The notes under the pieces: generated by a model
Told to the model about the DNA's origin: nothing
What the model saw: the letters and a program-made list of their open reading frames with translations, nothing else
Databases searched by the model: none
Position numbers and translations under genes: made by a program
Assembly: GCA_946623875.1 (NCBI GenBank)
Contig: CAMORO010000001.1
Location: forward strand, 1 to 64,000
Origin: an uncultured Lachnospiraceae bacterium
GTDB lineage: Bacteria; Bacillota; Clostridia; Lachnospirales; Lachnospiraceae
Direction: 5' to 3'
DNA length: 64,000 nucleotides
Shown here: positions 26,620 to 37,436 of the stretch, one piece after another
How the letters are laid out: every line of letters begins with the position of its first letter
Numbering within the stretch: the first letter of the stretch is position 1

Positions 26620-27750
26620 TCATTCAAGGGCTTCGACCATACGGTCCCATGAGAAGATATATTCTCTTTCGATAATACCCTTTACGTACTCATCCTGTTT
26701 GTTCTCACTGAAGTATTTATATATAGCCCGGGCCAGCGCTCTGTCATCAAAGGGCTCGACCACAAGCCCCGTAACGTCATCCTCAACGACCTCCGGCAAA
26801 CCGCCGACCTTTGTTACAATAACCGGCTTCCTGAATCCGTAGGCTATCTGTACGATGCCGCTCTGGGTTGCGGATTCGTAAGGCAGTACAACAAGATCCG
26901 CCGCGGAGAAGTACTTCTCGACTTCTTTATCCGGAACATAGCCATCCTTTATGACTATATCACTTCCGACTCCCAGCTTCTCTATCAGTTCAAGATATTC
27001 ATCCTTATTCCCATCAAAGTCACCCACAATGAACAGCCTTGGCAGAACTTCGTCCGGATACTCCTCCTTAAGGATGCCCACAGCGTTAATGAGATGTTTA
27101 AGTCCCTTGTATTCCCTGACAAAACCGAAGAAAAGCATGATCCGCTCTTCCTCTCCGACACCAAGCTGCTCCCTGGCTGTCCTCTTGTCAAAGTTGCCGA
27201 AATTGAATGCACTGTAGGTCGGGTGTACCATTACCCTGTAATCCGCATCAGGCTTGATGGACAGCAGATCATCCACCTCTCCCTGAGCATGGAGCAGGTA
27301 CTTCTGTGCATTCGCAAGCGCCATCCGCGTAAGCTTCTTATCCAACGGAAATCTCTCATGCGGAAACACGTTATGGCAGATATATGTGACCGGTATTCCG
27401 GCTCTCTTAAGCTTCCCGGTAAGAATGCGGTAACATGGTGCGAAATACGGATGCCACCATTGTATTATGACCTTCCCGGGTCTCATACCTATTATACGTT
27501 TCGCCACTCCCGCTATATTGAAAGGATTGGCTGTATTTATCAGGAATTCGGTATCTTCTATTTTAAAGGTGTCATTGGCGTAATCCCTCTGTTCACGTTT
27601 GAACAGGATCTTCGGATACTGCATTTTATATGAGATCATCTCCACATCGTGCTTCTTTCCGATAGCCCTGCACAAAAGACCCGTGTAATGGGATATGCCT
27701 CCCTTATATGGGTAAACGGGACCTATCAGGACCCATTTGTTATCCGGCAT
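26620..27750 (-). CDS. Glycosyltransferase family 4
   Basis: MLFFGFVREYKGLKHLINAV, VVLPYESATQSGIVQIAYGFRKPVIVTKVGGLPEVV. Confidence 0.92.
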   Translation of the reverse strand: MPDNKWVLIGPVYPYKGGISHYTGLLCRAIGKKHDVEMISYKMQYPKILFKREQRDYANDTFKIEDTEFLINTANPFNIAGVAKRIIGMRPGKVIIQWWHPYFAPCYRILTGKLKRAGIPVTYICHNVFPHERFPLDKKLTRMALANAQKYLLHAQGEVDDLLSIKPDADYRVMVHPTYSAFNFGNFDKRTAREQLGVGEEERIMLFFGFVREYKGLKHLINAVGILKEEYPDEVLPRLFIVGDFDGNKDEYLELIEKLGVGSDIVIKDGYVPDKEVEKYFSAADLVVLPYESATQSGIVQIAYGFRKPVIVTKVGGLPEVVEDDVTGLVVEPFDDRALARAIYKYFSENKQDEYVKGIIEREYIFSWDRMVEALE

Positions 27751-27767
27751 GTCTGTAAGCTTTCCTT

Positions 27768-28772
27768 TTATGATTGATCAACTGAAGGAGCTTTATCTCC
27801 TTCCTCCTGCGCCTGTTTCTCTTCTCTTGCTCTCTCATTATAATCAAGGCGGCGTACCCTGAACTGAATATCCTCTAAGAGCTTGCGGTTGTTGGCGATC
27901 ACATCCGCCTGCAGTCCGACGATAAAAGTCATAAACCCCAGCAGCATCAGTGTCGATGAAAATACGAGTGACTGTATATGACCGTTTCCCGCTCCCTTAA
28001 TAAAGTATATAAGGAAACGGACAACCAGCGCAAGTCCCGCCGTAAACGGAATGATTCCCAGTATCGAGAAAAATGTAAGCGGTCTGTACATCATAAACGC
28101 CCGCACGATCGTAATCATGGAACGCTTAACGTACCCGAACATCGAATGAAAGAGCCTTGACTTCCTGAGTTCACCGTTAGTCCTTACGGGAACCGAGGTT
28201 ATCGCCATGCTGGTCCTTCCGGCCTGAACGATGGTCTCCAGCGTATATGTGTAATTGTTCATTACATTAAGATGCATGGCGGCATCCCTTGAAAAAGCCC
28301 TGAAACCGCTGGGCGCGTCGGGAATATCCGTTTTGCTGGCCACACGTACCACATAACTTCCAAAATGCTGAAGCTTCTTCTTAAGCGGTGAGAAATGTTC
28401 GGTATCATCTATCGGTCTTTCTCCTATCACAACATCGGCTTTCTTTTCAAGGATCGGCTTTATAAGCTTCTCTATATCCGCTCCGCAATACTGATTGTCT
28501 GCGTCCGTGTTTACTATAATGTCGGCTCCGTTTCGAAGACACGCATCAATTCCGGCCATAAAGCCCTTGGCAAGTCCCTTATTCCTTGTAAAACTCACCA
28601 CATAATTGACGCCCCAGTTCCTTGCAACCTCAACCGTATTGTCCACGCTGCCGTCATTGATTATCAATACTTCTATTTCATCTATGCCGTCGATATGCTT
28701 GGGCAGATCGTTAAGTGCGATCTCAAGTGTCTGAGCTTCATTAAGGCATGGTATCTGAATTATTAATTTCAT
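27768..28772 (-). CDS. Glycosyltransferase family 2
   Basis: MKLIIQIPCLNEAQTLEIAL...VLIINDGSVDNT...IIVNTDADNQY; C-terminal TMs. Confidence 0.93.
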   Translation of the reverse strand: MKLIIQIPCLNEAQTLEIALNDLPKHIDGIDEIEVLIINDGSVDNTVEVARNWGVNYVVSFTRNKGLAKGFMAGIDACLRNGADIIVNTDADNQYCGADIEKLIKPILEKKADVVIGERPIDDTEHFSPLKKKLQHFGSYVVRVASKTDIPDAPSGFRAFSRDAAMHLNVMNNYTYTLETIVQAGRTSMAITSVPVRTNGELRKSRLFHSMFGYVKRSMITIVRAFMMYRPLTFFSILGIIPFTAGLALVVRFLIYFIKGAGNGHIQSLVFSSTLMLLGFMTFIVGLQADVIANNRKLLEDIQFRVRRLDYNERAREEKQAQEEGDKAPSVDQS

Positions 28773-28796
28773 TATTTATCTCCACTCAAATTACTG

Positions 28797-29735
28797 TCAA
28801 CACTTCTCTTTTGCAATATATATAGGTCTCCCCTTCGTCTCCAGATATGTCTTTGCAAGGTATTCACCCACAAGTCCTATACAGAACAACTGGACACCGC
28901 CCAGGAATACTATGATACATATCATCGAAGGCCAGCCGCTTGTCGGATCACCGTAAACCAGTGTACGTATGATAATGAACACGATCATGACAAAGGCAGC
29001 AAAGGTAAAAAACAATCCAATAACGGCCGCTATGGTAAGCGGAGCCGTTGTAAATCCGACAAAGCCTTCCATCGAATACAGAAAGAGCTTCCAGAAATTC
29101 CATTTGGTTTCACCTGCCACTCTTTCCCTGTTCTCGTAATCTATCCACTTCGTCTTAAAGCCTACCCAACTGTATATGCCCTTGGTAAACCGGTTGTATT
29201 CCTTCATTGACAGTACGGCATCCACCATCGTACGTGTCATGATCCTGTAATCCCTTGCACCGTCCATGATATCAAGTTCGGTCATGCTGTTCATCAGCTT
29301 GTAGAACTGTCTTGCAAAGAATGATCTTATCGGAGGCTCACCCTTTCTTGTGACTCTTCTTGTCGCAGCGGTATCATATCCCTCCTCGGAAACCGCCTTA
29401 TACATTTCGGGAAGAAGCTGTGGCGGATCCTGAAGATCGGCATCCATTATCACGACATAATCACCGTTTGCATTGTCGAGTCCGGCATATATGCCTGCTT
29501 CCTTCCCGAAGTTACGGGAAAACGAGACATATCGTACCCTGTCGTCCCCGGCTTTGAGGTTCTTTATGATCTGAAGTGTATTGTCATTCGAACCGTCATC
29601 TATAAACAACAGTTCAAATTCCAGTTCACTGTCTGTATTCTTGAATTCTTCCATGGTCCTGCTCATTTCGTCATAAAAGATCGGCAAAGCCGCCTCTTCA
29701 TTGTAGCATGGGACCACAACCGTAAGTAATCTCAT
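28797..29735 (-). CDS. Glycosyltransferase family 2 (GtrB/DPM1-like)
   Basis: MRLLTVVVPCYNEEAALP...LLFIDDGSNDNT...VVIMDADLQDPP; two C-terminal TMs. Confidence 0.93.
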   Translation of the reverse strand: MRLLTVVVPCYNEEAALPIFYDEMSRTMEEFKNTDSELEFELLFIDDGSNDNTLQIIKNLKAGDDRVRYVSFSRNFGKEAGIYAGLDNANGDYVVIMDADLQDPPQLLPEMYKAVSEEGYDTAATRRVTRKGEPPIRSFFARQFYKLMNSMTELDIMDGARDYRIMTRTMVDAVLSMKEYNRFTKGIYSWVGFKTKWIDYENRERVAGETKWNFWKLFLYSMEGFVGFTTAPLTIAAVIGLFFTFAAFVMIVFIIIRTLVYGDPTSGWPSMICIIVFLGGVQLFCIGLVGEYLAKTYLETKGRPIYIAKEKC

Positions 29736-29766
29736 CCGGTAACCCCTGAATCTTTGATCATTTATC

Positions 29767-31032
29767 TCATTTATTGTTCTCAGCTCTGAGGATATCATAC
29801 TGCACAGCGCAGGCTGGTTCCACGGCAACCCTTAATTTCTGACTGGCATGCGGTGCAGAAGCCATTTCATTACCATCTTCGTCGTAAATACCCGTAACCC
29901 TGACCTTTATATCCCTTCCGTCAGGCTTCATCACTTCTATCATATCACCCTTTAGGAACTTATTCTTCTGGGTTATACATAAAAAACCGTTCTCATCAAT
30001 ACGTTCTACCATTCCCAGATATACGGATTCCTTAACATAGGTGCTGTTTTCATATATCTGCGCCGTCTCATCGGGTTTGCCGAAATAGAAGCCCGTCGTG
30101 AACTGCCTGTAGGTGCACTGTGCTATCTCATGCCTGTACCAGTCCATATTATCCCTGTAGGTCTGTTCCGATACAAAATAATCATCTATTGCCTTCCTGT
30201 AAGTTCGTGCCACTGTGGCTACATACAGGGCTGTCTTCATCCGTCCCTCTATCTTGAAGCTGTCTATTCCCGCTTCTGTCATTTCGGGAATGTATTCGAT
30301 CATGCACAGATCCTTTGAATTAAAGATATAGGTGCCTCTTTCATTCTCGAACACCGGCATGTACTCACCGGGCCTTGTCTCCTCCATCAGCGCATATTTC
30401 CATCGGCACGGATGAGTGCAGGCTCCCCTGTTTGCATCCCTTCCCGTAAGAAAGCTGCTGAGAAGACATCTTCCCGAATAGGAAATGCACATGGCTCCGT
30501 GAATGAAGCTCTCTATTTCCATATCTTCCGGGATATGCTCCCTAATCTCCCTTATCTCTCCAAGGGACAGCTCCCTAGCCGAAACAACCCTCTTTGCACC
30601 CTGCTTATACCAGAAGTCATAGGTTAAATAATTGGTGTTATTAGCCTGCGTGCTGATATGTATATCAATCCCCGGGCACTTCTCCTTAGCGATCATGAAC
30701 ATTCCGGGATCGGCAATGATAAGCGCGTCCGGCTTCAGCTCATTCAGTTCCTTCAGGTACTTTCCTGCCCCGTCAAGGTCGCTGTTGTGAGCCAGAATGT
30801 TAGCGGTAACATGAACCTTCACCCCGTGTTTGTGGGCAAAGTCAATCCCCCTCGCCATCTCCTCATACGAGAAGTTTTTCGCTTTTGCGCGCAGTCCGAA
30901 AGCCTCTCCACCTATATATACAGCATCGGCGCCAAAGATAACTGCTGTTCTTAATACTTCCTCAGAGCTTGCGGGTACAAGCAGCTCGGGCTTTTTCCGG
31001 TTTCTGTTTTTTGTCAAATCCTCTGTTATCAT
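29767..31032 (-). CDS. Peptidase U32-family protein
   Basis: PELLVPASSEEVLRTAVIFGADAVYIGGEAFGLRA; ESFIHGAMCISYSGRCLLSSFLTGRDANRGACTHPCRWKY. Confidence 0.95.
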   Translation of the reverse strand: MITEDLTKNRNRKKPELLVPASSEEVLRTAVIFGADAVYIGGEAFGLRAKAKNFSYEEMARGIDFAHKHGVKVHVTANILAHNSDLDGAGKYLKELNELKPDALIIADPGMFMIAKEKCPGIDIHISTQANNTNYLTYDFWYKQGAKRVVSARELSLGEIREIREHIPEDMEIESFIHGAMCISYSGRCLLSSFLTGRDANRGACTHPCRWKYALMEETRPGEYMPVFENERGTYIFNSKDLCMIEYIPEMTEAGIDSFKIEGRMKTALYVATVARTYRKAIDDYFVSEQTYRDNMDWYRHEIAQCTYRQFTTGFYFGKPDETAQIYENSTYVKESVYLGMVERIDENGFLCITQKNKFLKGDMIEVMKPDGRDIKVRVTGIYDEDGNEMASAPHASQKLRVAVEPACAVQYDILRAENNK

Positions 31033-31698
31033 TTAATTCTGTCTGTTATCTGTCCTTACGCTCAGGGTCACTCCGTCACCCATAGGAAGGACTGTTGTAC
31101 GAAGCCTCTCATCATGGGTAAGAATATACAGGTATTCTCTCATTCTTGAATGTATCGTCCGGTTCCTTCTTGTGACCGCAAATCTTGACTGTATTATATC
31201 TCCGTCCTGAAGTACGTTATCAGAGATCAGCATTCCGCCCTCATTCAGCATGGCCATTACATCCTCATAGAAGTTAATGTACTGTCCCTTGGCGGCATCC
31301 ATGAATATAAGGTCATAGCTTAAGCCGTCAGACCTTAATTCCTTAAGCACAACGGCCGCATCTCCTTCGATCAGGTTTATCCTGTCACCAAAACCGCTCT
31401 TCTCGATATTGGCTCTCGCAACCGGAATGCGTTTATCATAATTCTCAATTGTGGTTATCCCACAGTCTTCATCCGAACACTCCGCCATCAATATCGAAGA
31501 AAAACCCACTGCCGTACCGACTTCCAGAATACTCTTCGGATCCGTTGCCGCTATTATAACTCTTAACAGGCTCTGGACCTGAGGCCTGATTATCGGGATC
31601 CTGTCATCCGTTGCTCTTTTCTCGAGCTCCCTCAGAAACCCCGTATTACCTTCATCAAGCGACTGTATAAACGCGCCGACACGCGTATCCTCTATCAC
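31033..31698 (-). CDS. O-methyltransferase (TrmR/YrrM-like)
   Basis: SILEVGTAVGFSSILMAE...DLIFMDAAKGQYINFYEDV; a GTG start at 31698 after AGGAGA avoids overlap with the upstream gene (ORF track start 31743). Confidence 0.88.
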   Translation of the reverse strand: MIEDTRVGAFIQSLDEGNTGFLRELEKRATDDRIPIIRPQVQSLLRVIIAATDPKSILEVGTAVGFSSILMAECSDEDCGITTIENYDKRIPVARANIEKSGFGDRINLIEGDAAVVLKELRSDGLSYDLIFMDAAKGQYINFYEDVMAMLNEGGMLISDNVLQDGDIIQSRFAVTRRNRTIHSRMREYLYILTHDERLRTTVLPMGDGVTLSVRTDNRQN

Positions 31699-31699
31699 T

Positions 31700-32293
31700 C
31701 TACTCTCCTGTTTCAATATCGATCTCCGGCTCGGCGGAATCATCTGTCATGTTATCTATCTCTACTGCGCCGTCCTCACCTTCATAAGGTGTTTCACCCT
31801 CTTCCAGATCACCCTCAACAAGATCCGATCCGGACTCCACGGGCGCGTTGTCATCATACACCTCATTAAGACCCTCCTGAAGCTCCTGCGGCATGTATTC
31901 ACCCGTTTCCTCATTCTCGCTCTCGATCTCCTCTGCCTTGGTAAGGATCGCCATCAGCTCATCTGTTGTAAGCGAATTGTTGAGAGTGTAGGTTCCCGGT
32001 TCTATCTTTCCTTTGTATTCGGACAGCTTAGCCTGAATGAAGAACAGCATCCAGTCACCGGTTATACCCTTTTCTTCAAGCTTCTTTGCAACGTCCGTCA
32101 GGCCTTCGCCCGAATCCACCGACATTATGATGTCCCTGCCGGGTGCCTCGGCCACCGGTCCCTCGGTAAATATCCTGAAGCCGAATTCATATGCCTTCTT
32201 CCCTATATTGATCACAAGTACAGCACACACTATCAATACCACAGCGCGTACAACGGTACCCATAAAACTGACGGTTAAATCTATTGCTTTCAT
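31700..32293 (-). CDS. MltG/YceG-like N-terminal-region membrane protein
   Basis: N-terminal TM, then RDIIMSVDSGEGLTDVAKKLEEKGITGDWMLFFIQAKLSEYKGKIEPGTYTLNNSLTTDELMAIL. Confidence 0.8.
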   Translation of the reverse strand: MKAIDLTVSFMGTVVRAVVLIVCAVLVINIGKKAYEFGFRIFTEGPVAEAPGRDIIMSVDSGEGLTDVAKKLEEKGITGDWMLFFIQAKLSEYKGKIEPGTYTLNNSLTTDELMAILTKAEEIESENEETGEYMPQELQEGLNEVYDDNAPVESGSDLVEGDLEEGETPYEGEDGAVEIDNMTDDSAEPEIDIETGE

Positions 32294-32302
32294 ATTTTCC
32301 CT

Positions 32303-32626
32303 CTAATCCAGCGAACTCACAATACTGTCCGTAATGTATTGATACAGCCTCGAAAACTCAACTTCCGCGGTTATGAAATCCGAAACCCGGGAATCTGCGC
32401 ACAGATCCTCCATTCTTGCCGAGATATTCTCGGATTCGCGATCATATTCATCCTCGCTCATATCCTGAACCCTCATGCTCAGTTCACGGATACTGGCTAT
32501 GCAATCCATTGCATGCTCATCATTAACAACTTTGGAGAAGGTGTCCTTATATCTTATAAACTCCTCTGTCTCCTTTAACTGCCCGATCAATGCATCAAGT
32601 GCATCCATAAGCTTTTCGTTGTTCAT
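32303..32626 (-). CDS. YlbF/YmcA-family protein
   Basis: Small helical protein MNNEKLMDALDALIGQLKETEEFIRYKDTFSKV; sits next to RNase J. Confidence 0.78.
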   Translation of the reverse strand: MNNEKLMDALDALIGQLKETEEFIRYKDTFSKVVNDEHAMDCIASIRELSMRVQDMSEDEYDRESENISARMEDLCADSRVSDFITAEVEFSRLYQYITDSIVSSLD

Positions 32627-32643
32627 TTATATTCCCCTTATGA

Positions 32644-34320
32644 TCAATTGTCTATCTCCATGATTATGGGCATGATCATCGGACGCCGTTTCATCTTCTT
32701 CCATACATAGCTTGACAGCGCATCCTTGATAATGCTCTTCATCTTTCCCCAGTCGGTTATGTTCCTGACCTGTATCTTATCTATTGCCGTGAGCACCACA
32801 TCACGTGCCTCCTCCATGATATCATCGGATTCCTTGACATAGATAAAGCCCCTGGTCACTATATCCGGGCCTGCAACAACCGTGTTGGTACCCCTTTCCA
32901 GAGTCATGACAGCCATAAGTATCCCGTCCTCGGCAAGAGCCTGTCTGTCACGGATAACCACATTACCAACATCTCCGACTCCGAGACCGTCCACAAATAC
33001 CGCACCTGTCTGTACTTCTTCCGTAATCCTTACACCCTTTTTATTTAAAGCGATCACCTTGCCTACCGAAGTAAGTATGATGTTTTCCTTCGCGATCCCC
33101 AGTTCACGTGCTATGGCCGCCTGTGCCTTGAGGTGCTTATACTCGCCATGTACCGGAATGGCGTACTGCGGCTTGACCAGCGTATAGATCAGCTTGATCT
33201 CCTCCTGGCATGCATGCCCGGAAACATGAGCATCCTGGAACACAACATCGGCTCCCTTCATGCTCAGTTCGTTGATAAGCCTTGCCACCGCCTTCTCATT
33301 ACCGGGAATCGGGTTCGACGAGAAGATCACCGTATCGCCGGGCTTGATCTGGACCAGCTTATGAGTGCTGTTGGCTATCCTGTTAAGCGCGGCCATGGTC
33401 TCGCCCTGTGATCCCGTCGTGATTATTACTGTCTTTCTGTCGGGATAATTCTTAAGATCCTCTATATCTATGAGGGTATTCTCATGAATATCGATATAAC
33501 CCAGCTCCGTTGCCGTCTGGATAATATTGACCATGCTCCTTCCTTCGACCACAACCTTGCGATTGTGCCTGTAAGCGGCATCGATTATCTGCTGTACCCT
33601 GTCCACATTACTGGCAAAGGTAGATACGATTATCCTTGAATCCTCATGTTCACTGAACAGAGCATCTATGGTCTTTCCGACTGTTTTCTCCGAGTTGGTG
33701 AAGCCCGGTCTCTCCGCATTGGTGGAATCACACATAAGCGCGAGTACACCCTTGCGCCCAAGCTCCGCAAACCTCTGTAAATCTATTGCTTCCCCGAACA
33801 CAGGTGTGTAATCCACCTTGAAATCACCCGTATGCACCACTGTTCCCACAGGCGATGTTATTGCCAGTGCGCATGCATCCGCAATACTGTGATTGGTCCT
33901 TATGAATTCAACCTTAAATGCTCCGAGCATGATGGTCTCGCCGGCTGATACCACTCTTTTACTGACTATATCCGATATACCGTGTTCCTTAAGCTTGCCG
34001 TCTATGAGCGCGGTCGTAAGCTTGGTGGCATACACCGGTACGTTGAGCTGTTTCAAAACATAAGGCAATGCGCCGATATGATCCTCATGTCCGTGTGTTA
34101 TGACAAAGCCTTCGACCTTATCCGCATTATCCGTTAAATATGTAATATCGGGTATGACAAGGTCTATACCCAGCATATCATCCTCGGGGAAAGCCAGCCC
34201 GCAGTCAACGACCACGATGCTGTTACCGTATTCAAAGGCGGTAATGTTCATACCTATCTGCCCAAGCCCACCCAAAGGGATTATCTTAAGCACTTTACCG
34301 CCGTTTTTCTTTTTTGCCAA
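32644..34320 (-). CDS. rnj: Ribonuclease J
   Basis: GLGQIGMNITAFEY, VITHGHEDHIGALPYV, VHTGDFKVDYTPV, HVSGHACQEEIKLIYTLVKPQYAIPVHGEYKHL. Confidence 0.96.
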   Translation of the reverse strand: MAKKKNGGKVLKIIPLGGLGQIGMNITAFEYGNSIVVVDCGLAFPEDDMLGIDLVIPDITYLTDNADKVEGFVITHGHEDHIGALPYVLKQLNVPVYATKLTTALIDGKLKEHGISDIVSKRVVSAGETIMLGAFKVEFIRTNHSIADACALAITSPVGTVVHTGDFKVDYTPVFGEAIDLQRFAELGRKGVLALMCDSTNAERPGFTNSEKTVGKTIDALFSEHEDSRIIVSTFASNVDRVQQIIDAAYRHNRKVVVEGRSMVNIIQTATELGYIDIHENTLIDIEDLKNYPDRKTVIITTGSQGETMAALNRIANSTHKLVQIKPGDTVIFSSNPIPGNEKAVARLINELSMKGADVVFQDAHVSGHACQEEIKLIYTLVKPQYAIPVHGEYKHLKAQAAIARELGIAKENIILTSVGKVIALNKKGVRITEEVQTGAVFVDGLGVGDVGNVVIRDRQALAEDGILMAVMTLERGTNTVVAGPDIVTRGFIYVKESDDIMEEARDVVLTAIDKIQVRNITDWGKMKSIIKDALSSYVWKKMKRRPMIMPIIMEIDN

Positions 34321-34400
34321 ATCTGTTCCTCCGTATTTCTGTCCCTGCTAATTATTTACTCCCTGCATTAACACAAAATATAAATTGAATTAAATCTGTA

Positions 34401-34718
34401 TTAAACCTGTACGATCTCCGTATCCGAAAGAGCATCCTCGAAAATGCCTGCCACTATATCCAGCTCGTTGTCATCCTCGATTTCCTCGTAAATGCTCTCT
34501 TTCGAATCGGCGGGTGCCACATCCTTAAGTATCATACATTCCGCATCCCCTTCCGGCGCGTCAGCTACCAGGATGTAATTTGACCCGTTTATCCTTGTTT
34601 CATCTATGATATACCATTCAGCCGTGCCTTCTTCGGTCTCAAACACGATCTTTCGTTTGTCCGCATCATTACCGGCCGGCTTCACGGTATCTTTCTTATT
34701 TATGTTTGTGTTGTCCAT
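34401..34718 (-). CDS. DUF1292-family protein
   Basis: IVFETEEGTAEWYIIDETRINGSNYILVADAPEGDAECMILKDV; conserved next to RuvX/IreB. Confidence 0.85.
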   Translation of the reverse strand: MDNTNINKKDTVKPAGNDADKRKIVFETEEGTAEWYIIDETRINGSNYILVADAPEGDAECMILKDVAPADSKESIYEEIEDDNELDIVAGIFEDALSDTEIVQV

Positions 34719-34806
34719 ATTTTCTCTTATCTATACTCAATAACGTAAATCACTGCCTTTAATTAGATCGTATAACGATCAGACGCAAGGGTTGTTGAAA
34801 CATACT

Positions 34807-35229
34807 TCATGCGCGGTTCGCTTCAAGATAACCCCGGAGTATTATCATTGCAGCTATCTCATCCACATAATCCTTACGGTTCTCCCTGCGTATCCCGCAC
34901 TCCTTCATGATCTCATCGGCTTCAACCGTGGTAAGCCTCTCATCCTCAAGTATCACAGGGAGTCCCGTGCGTCGTTCAAGCGCTTCCTTAAACTCTTTTG
35001 TCTTATCGCACCTGACCCCTTCGGTATCATCCATGTTCCTGGGATAACCGAGCACTATCCTCTCCACGCCGTATTCCCTGCATATCTCTTCTATCCTGGC
35101 GTAGGTCTTTCTCAGCTTATTCTCATGCTTGCGCCTTATTATTTCCAATCCCTGAGCAGTAAGAAGCAGAGGATCGCTTACAGCAACCCCCACAGTTTTG
35201 CTCCCGTAATCAAGGCCGAGTATTCTCAT
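34807..35229 (-). CDS. ruvX: Holliday junction resolvase-like protein RuvX/YqgF
   Basis: [31 protein letters not shown]...[12 protein letters not shown]...[11 protein letters not shown]. Confidence 0.95.
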   Translation of the reverse strand: MRILGLDYGSKTVGVAVSDPLLLTAQGLEIIRRKHENKLRKTYARIEEICREYGVERIVLGYPRNMDDTEGVRCDKTKEFKEALERRTGLPVILEDERLTTVEADEIMKECGIRRENRKDYVDEIAAMIILRGYLEANRA

Positions 35230-35230
35230 A

Positions 35231-35494
35231 TCAGGCCCAGCCGTTGTTCTTGATATACTGTGTCAGTAACTCCTCAACCAGTTCATCGCGCTCCACCTTC
35301 ATGATAAGGCTCCTGGCATTGTTGTGACTGGTAATATAAGTGGGATCACCCGACATGATGTAGCCCACAATCTGATTTACCGGATTGTAACCCTTCTCAT
35401 TAAGTGCCTCATATACTGATGACAGCACCACCTTTACTCCCGTTTCCGGCTCAACCTGAACGCTGAAATGTTGTGTACTTCCCAAATCCTGCAT
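35231..35494 (-). CDS. ireB: IreB-family regulatory phosphoprotein
   Basis: [60 protein letters not shown]. Confidence 0.95.
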   Translation of the reverse strand: MQDLGSTQHFSVQVEPETGVKVVLSSVYEALNEKGYNPVNQIVGYIMSGDPTYITSHNNARSLIMKVERDELVEELLTQYIKNNGWA

Positions 35495-35580
35495 TTCTCT
35501 GTCTCCTGTTTTCTATAAACTTCAGTAACTATAACTATAATATTTTACCCTAATTGGCTCAAAAATACAACACCGCAGGA

Positions 35581-36963
35581 TCACAACCCTTCGGTCACGG
35601 CATGCAGCATCTCATCACCGATGAAATCAAGAACCCTGCAGGGGATTATTATTCCTGTCATGTCTTTCGCATCATTATCACCCTTATCAACCGCAAACCG
35701 CACATACTCCTTATTGTATCCCACCAGATAAGGCGATCCCTCAACAACAGCCTCCTCCTCAATAAGAACCTCTGTCAGACTGTCTTTGTAATATTCACGG
35801 AAGCTTTTTGATCTTTTTGACGAATCTTCCATAAGGATTGCCGATCTTACACTCTTCTGCTTCTGTGTAAGCTGCCCCGGCATCCTGTCAGCCGCCGTTC
35901 CCCTGCGCCTCGAATAGGCAAATATGTGGGTCTCATAGAAGTTAACCTTATCAAGGAAGCTTCGTGTTTCGTTGAACTCTTCCCCGGTTTCTCCCGGAAA
36001 GCCAACAATAACATCTGTTGTTATTGCCGGATGTTCAAAATACTTTCTTATAAGCTGTACCTTTTCATAGTACTCGTCAACATCATATCTCCGGTTCATC
36101 CTCTTTAACACTTCATTGCTCCCGCTCTGCAATGACAGATGAAAATGCGGGCAAAACGCCTCGATCCCGCTCATGGCTCTTAAGAAATCATGTGTTATTA
36201 TTCTGGGCTCGAGCGATCCGAGACGGATCCTTTGAACTCCTTCTATCGCCGCAACCTTCCTTATTATATCAATAAGAGCTTCATTGTTATATTCTCCGTC
36301 CTTCGCTGCAATGTTGTAGGGTCTGTCAAGTCCGTATGAACTCAAATGGATCCCGGTTATGACGAATTCCCTGCACCCTTTTGCAACCAGTCCCCTGATC
36401 TCGGATACCGTTTCATCCTCATCCCTGCTCACCACATGACCACGGGAATAAGGTATTATACAATAGCTGCAGTACTGGTCACAACCGTCCTGGATCTTAA
36501 TGTATGCCCTGGTATGGTCCGTCAGGCGGGTCAGGGATCTGAAGACAGGGGATCCGTAGACCGGCCGGTCCCCGGCCGTGACACCGTAAACCTCTTCCTG
36601 CCCTGCCGATCCTTTGTACTCACTCATATATTCCTCAACCAGCCGCACTATATCCTTTTTATCCTTATTGCCTACGATGAGATCTATACTATCATCCTTA
36701 AGGGCACCCTCCCTGTCCGTTTCCACATAACAGCCTGCAGCTACGACTGCCGCTTCGGGATTTAATGTCTTTGCTCTGTGAAGCATCTGGCGTGATTTCC
36801 TGTCCGCGATGTTTGTTACGGTACATGTATTTACTATGTATATGTCAGCCTTTTCACTAAAGGGCACAATTTCATAACCCGAATCAGCGAAATTTTGTTG
36901 CATTAATTCCATCTCATATGCATTGACTTTACAGCCCAGATTGTGAAATGCGACTTTTTGCAT
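35581..36963 (-). CDS. mtaB: tRNA (N6-threonylcarbamoyladenosine(37)-C2)-methylthiotransferase MtaB
   Basis: VAFHNLGCKVNAYEMELMQQ; radical SAM CDQYCSYCIIPYSRG; TRAM-like C-terminus. Confidence 0.95.
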   Translation of the reverse strand: MQKVAFHNLGCKVNAYEMELMQQNFADSGYEIVPFSEKADIYIVNTCTVTNIADRKSRQMLHRAKTLNPEAAVVAAGCYVETDREGALKDDSIDLIVGNKDKKDIVRLVEEYMSEYKGSAGQEEVYGVTAGDRPVYGSPVFRSLTRLTDHTRAYIKIQDGCDQYCSYCIIPYSRGHVVSRDEDETVSEIRGLVAKGCREFVITGIHLSSYGLDRPYNIAAKDGEYNNEALIDIIRKVAAIEGVQRIRLGSLEPRIITHDFLRAMSGIEAFCPHFHLSLQSGSNEVLKRMNRRYDVDEYYEKVQLIRKYFEHPAITTDVIVGFPGETGEEFNETRSFLDKVNFYETHIFAYSRRRGTAADRMPGQLTQKQKSVRSAILMEDSSKRSKSFREYYKDSLTEVLIEEEAVVEGSPYLVGYNKEYVRFAVDKGDNDAKDMTGIIIPCRVLDFIGDEMLHAVTEGL

Positions 36964-37109
36964 AATTTTTCTCCGTTTTTTTGAACACTTTTTCAATTGA
37001 CTTTTATGAAACGCCGAATTATATTGTATATGAAATCAGAAATGTTCACAACAATTTATACTCTTTAAGGTTAATACCTGATATATGAGTATAGGAAAGG
37101 AGTAAAATA

Positions 37110-37340
37110 ATGAAAACAGTACAGATCTCACTTAATTCGATCGACAAGGTTAAGTCATTCGTTAATGACATCACCAAGTTTGATTATGATTTCGATCTTG
37201 TATCGGGAAGGTATGTAATTGACGCCAAGTCGATAATGGGTATCTTCAGCTTAGACCTTTCTAAGCCGATCGACCTTAACATCCATGCTGAGGATAATGC
37301 TGAAGACGTTTTGGCTGTTATCAAGCCATATATGATCTAA
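37110..37340 (+). CDS. HPr-like protein
   Basis: VSLNSIDKVKSFVNDI...FDLVSGRYVIDAKSIMGIFSLDLSKPI; GGAAAGGAG upstream. Confidence 0.88.
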   Translation: MKTVQISLNSIDKVKSFVNDITKFDYDFDLVSGRYVIDAKSIMGIFSLDLSKPIDLNIHAEDNAEDVLAVIKPYMI

Positions 37341-37384
37341 TATTGTTCAGAATGGTAACAGGGACAACCAAAAGGGCATTTGTC

Positions 37385-37406
37385 AAAGGACAGAGGTCCT
37401 TTTTTG
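37385..37406 (+). terminator. Rho-independent terminator AAGGACagagGTCCTTTTTT
   Basis: Stem followed by a T-tract downstream of the HPr-like gene. Confidence 0.8.
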
Positions 37407-37436
37407 TTGTGCCGGAAACCTCTTTCCCCAACGGTC